This document shows, piece by piece, positions 62,671 through 64,000 of a DNA stretch of 64,000 bases. The position numbers and the translations under genes are program-made. Numbering within the stretch: position 1 is the stretch's first letter; each line of letters opens with the position of its first letter. The notes beneath the pieces are model-generated. The model searched no databases. It was not told where the DNA came from and saw only the letters and a program-made list of their open reading frames with translations. The DNA comes from a bacterium (GTDB lineage Bacteria; Cyanobacteriota; Vampirovibrionia; Obscuribacterales; Obscuribacteraceae): contig WGMS01000015.1 of the NCBI GenBank assembly GCA_016124935.1, positions 1 through 64,000 on the forward strand. Direction: 5' to 3'.

Positions 62671-64000
62671 CTATTGCCCTATTCGGTTGCGCATGTCCGC
62701 CAGGGCGAATCTATATTGGACGTCTTCCGGACCTCTATCGGTGATGTCGGAGGTAATGTTCATATCTGGAAGCATTCCGTTCTTGTGATCATGGACGTCA
62801 CCAGCCCATGTGCCATCAGGTCGAAAGAACTTCATAGATGTCACGGTGCTGGCGGAGCCCGTCTCCGGGTTGACTAATACGGTTTGTCCGATGCCTTTGC
62901 CGCCGGTCTGTTCACCGACAATCCTGGCATTCGCTTCGGCGTTTTGTCTCAATGCCGCCAGTAGTATCTCTGACGATGACATAGTATTCTCATCGACAAG
63001 GATAGTGAGGGGGGTTCCGTCTGTTCTGTCCGCAAACGCTCCCCTTGGCTCGACTATTTTTCCATCAGCAGGACTATCGTCATTTGATAAAGCCGGTTTT
63101 TCGATACTACTGGCGGTGAGTTCGAAGCTGTTGCTTCTCTCCTTGTACTCGAATTCCGCTGACGTCAGGTTCGGAACTCGCTCGAGATTGCTCATCAGTC
63201 TGCCGGATTCTAAAAACAGCGCAGCTGCCTCTAATCCTTCATCTACCTGACCACCTGGATTGGAGCGTAGATCGAGAATAATACCTCTGGCTCCTTTGAA
63301 TTTGCTATCCATGAGATTGGCAAGATCCTCGGCAGTATCGCTTCCCATGAAGTTGTCGATTTTCAGGTAGGCTATGCCGGCTTCTTCGTCCGCCCAGTCT
63401 CCTGAGACATTGTGAGTGTCTTCATCAATCTCTTTGAGCAAAGTTTGGGCGATTTCCGGGGTCAAGGCGTGGGCAAATTTATCACCGGTGGATTTGACGT
63501 CTTCGTCCGCCCAGTAGATAGCATCGGCAAGTCCCTCTTCAGTGTTCGGAATCTCCAGGGTGCCTCGAAGATCCCATGCCTGGCGTGCTCTGTCTTCGCC
63601 AAGGGAGAAGCGGGCGTGGGTGCCTATATGCCAGTCATAGGCAGCCTCCGCCATGTTTTCGCCGACGGCGCCTCCTGCCTCTTGCGGAGTCTGCTCCCCT
63701 TCGGTGGCGTTGGGCGGTTTGTCACCGACTGCCTGGGGGACATCACCCTGCACGGGGGCTTCTTTGTCTCCGTCGGCAGGGGTCTCTCCCTGTTCAGTGC
63801 GGTCTTTGGCTCCGTCGGCGGGAGTGTCATCGCCCACTTTGGCGTCCGGGCTCTCGGTTCCGCTGCCATAGTCGAAGGCGAGGGTGCCGAAGTCTTTCTC
63901 GACACTCCTGGCGGCGGCGGCATTGTCCATGGCTGCTTTCTCTCCGAAGCTTTTGATGCTGGCATCGTCAACGCTGGTGATGCTGACGGCGTTTTTATCG
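62671..64000 (-). CDS. S41 family (tail-specific/C-terminal processing) peptidase, 5' truncated by window edge
   Basis: The frame is open to the window edge, so the ATG at 63930 is probably internal and the N-terminus lies outside. After an Ala/Asp/Gly-rich linker with repeated PADG units comes the S41 domain: GIAYLKIDNFMG, ARGIILDLRSNPGGQVDEGL, then the nucleophile Ser in NTMSSSEILLAALR and the general-base Lys in GEQTGGKGIGQ. The catalytic Ser/Lys dyad is intact. No PDZ domain is visible in the part present. The acidic, repeat-rich linker recalls the disordered N-terminus of the giant protein, so this may be another large multidomain protein. It is convergent with the kinase gene. Confidence 0.85.
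   Translation of the reverse strand, partial: DKNAVSITSVDDASIKSFGEKAAMDNAAAARSVEKDFGTLAFDYGSGTESPDAKVGDDTPADGAKDRTEQGETPADGDKEAPVQGDVPQAVGDKPPNATEGEQTPQEAGGAVGENMAEAAYDWHIGTHARFSLGEDRARQAWDLRGTLEIPNTEEGLADAIYWADEDVKSTGDKFAHALTPEIAQTLLKEIDEDTHNVSGDWADEEAGIAYLKIDNFMGSDTAEDLANLMDSKFKGARGIILDLRSNPGGQVDEGLEAAALFLESGRLMSNLERVPNLTSAEFEYKERSNSFELTASSIEKPALSNDDSPADGKIVEPRGAFADRTDGTPLTILVDENTMSSSEILLAALRQNAEANARIVGEQTGGKGIGQTVLVNPETGSASTVTSMKFFRPDGTWAGDVHDHKNGMLPDMNITSDITDRGPEDVQYRFALADMRNRIGQ

Overview
The window comes from a bacterial chromosome of roughly even GC content. The gene content fits a Gram-negative-type organism that invests heavily in secreted and envelope proteins. It has a complete FtsH, TilS, PyrE, a RecD2-type helicase, an aldehyde dehydrogenase, many signal-peptide proteins of unknown function, TPR proteins, two eukaryotic-like Ser/Thr kinases and a 6,394-residue YD-repeat/FHA protein. 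This mix resembles non-photosynthetic relatives of cyanobacteria (Vampirovibrionia/Melainabacteria, such as the Obscuribacterales). That placement is an inference from gene style; no marker gene in the window proves it. No insertion sequence, prophage, rRNA or CRISPR array was seen.

Region 1-2.2 kb is a tandem array of at least three near-identical small secreted two-helix proteins (VirB2/TrbC pilin-like). The two complete units each have their own promoter-like element, ribosome binding site and terminator. Region 2.2-16.7 kb holds mostly single genes and short operons: a degenerate ThiF/E1-like protein, a HET-C-like secreted protein, a DnaQ exonuclease fused to a WYL domain, a TPR protein, a TPR-metzincin protease, pyrE, a class I amidotransferase-type hydrolase, a prohibitin with a small coiled-coil membrane protein, tRNA-Ile2(CAT), a TonB-like protein, tilS (whose product modifies that tRNA), ftsH and a PAS protein. 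An aldehyde dehydrogenase with a strong terminator follows.

Region 18.6-29.6 kb is one tightly overlapping five-gene operon: HEAT-repeat/DUF4132 protein, MoxR AAA+ ATPase, DUF5682 protein, VWA protein, and a SWIM-like protein whose zinc ligands all appear to be lost. It is a MoxR-VWA type system of unknown biochemical role. It is followed by recD2 (convergent), a DUF1152 protein paired with a Ser/Thr kinase, and secreted or membrane proteins of unknown function.

At 38.8-39.4 kb there is a methionine sulfoxide reductase A whose catalytic cysteine codon is an in-frame TGA. A hairpin of the bacterial SECIS type follows directly, so the gene is best read as a selenoprotein and would be missed or split by ordinary gene calling. 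Region 39.9-59.1 kb is a single giant gene. It encodes an acidic N-terminus, a long YD/RHS-like region, a glycine-rich hydrophobic segment, three repeated zincin-like modules, five FHA or FHA-like modules and a C-terminal cysteine-peptidase-like domain. A small gene lies 23 bp downstream in the position of an immunity gene. The window ends with an SDR protein lacking the catalytic Tyr/Lys, a zinc-ribbon/kinase/TM/TPR protein and a truncated S41 peptidase gene.
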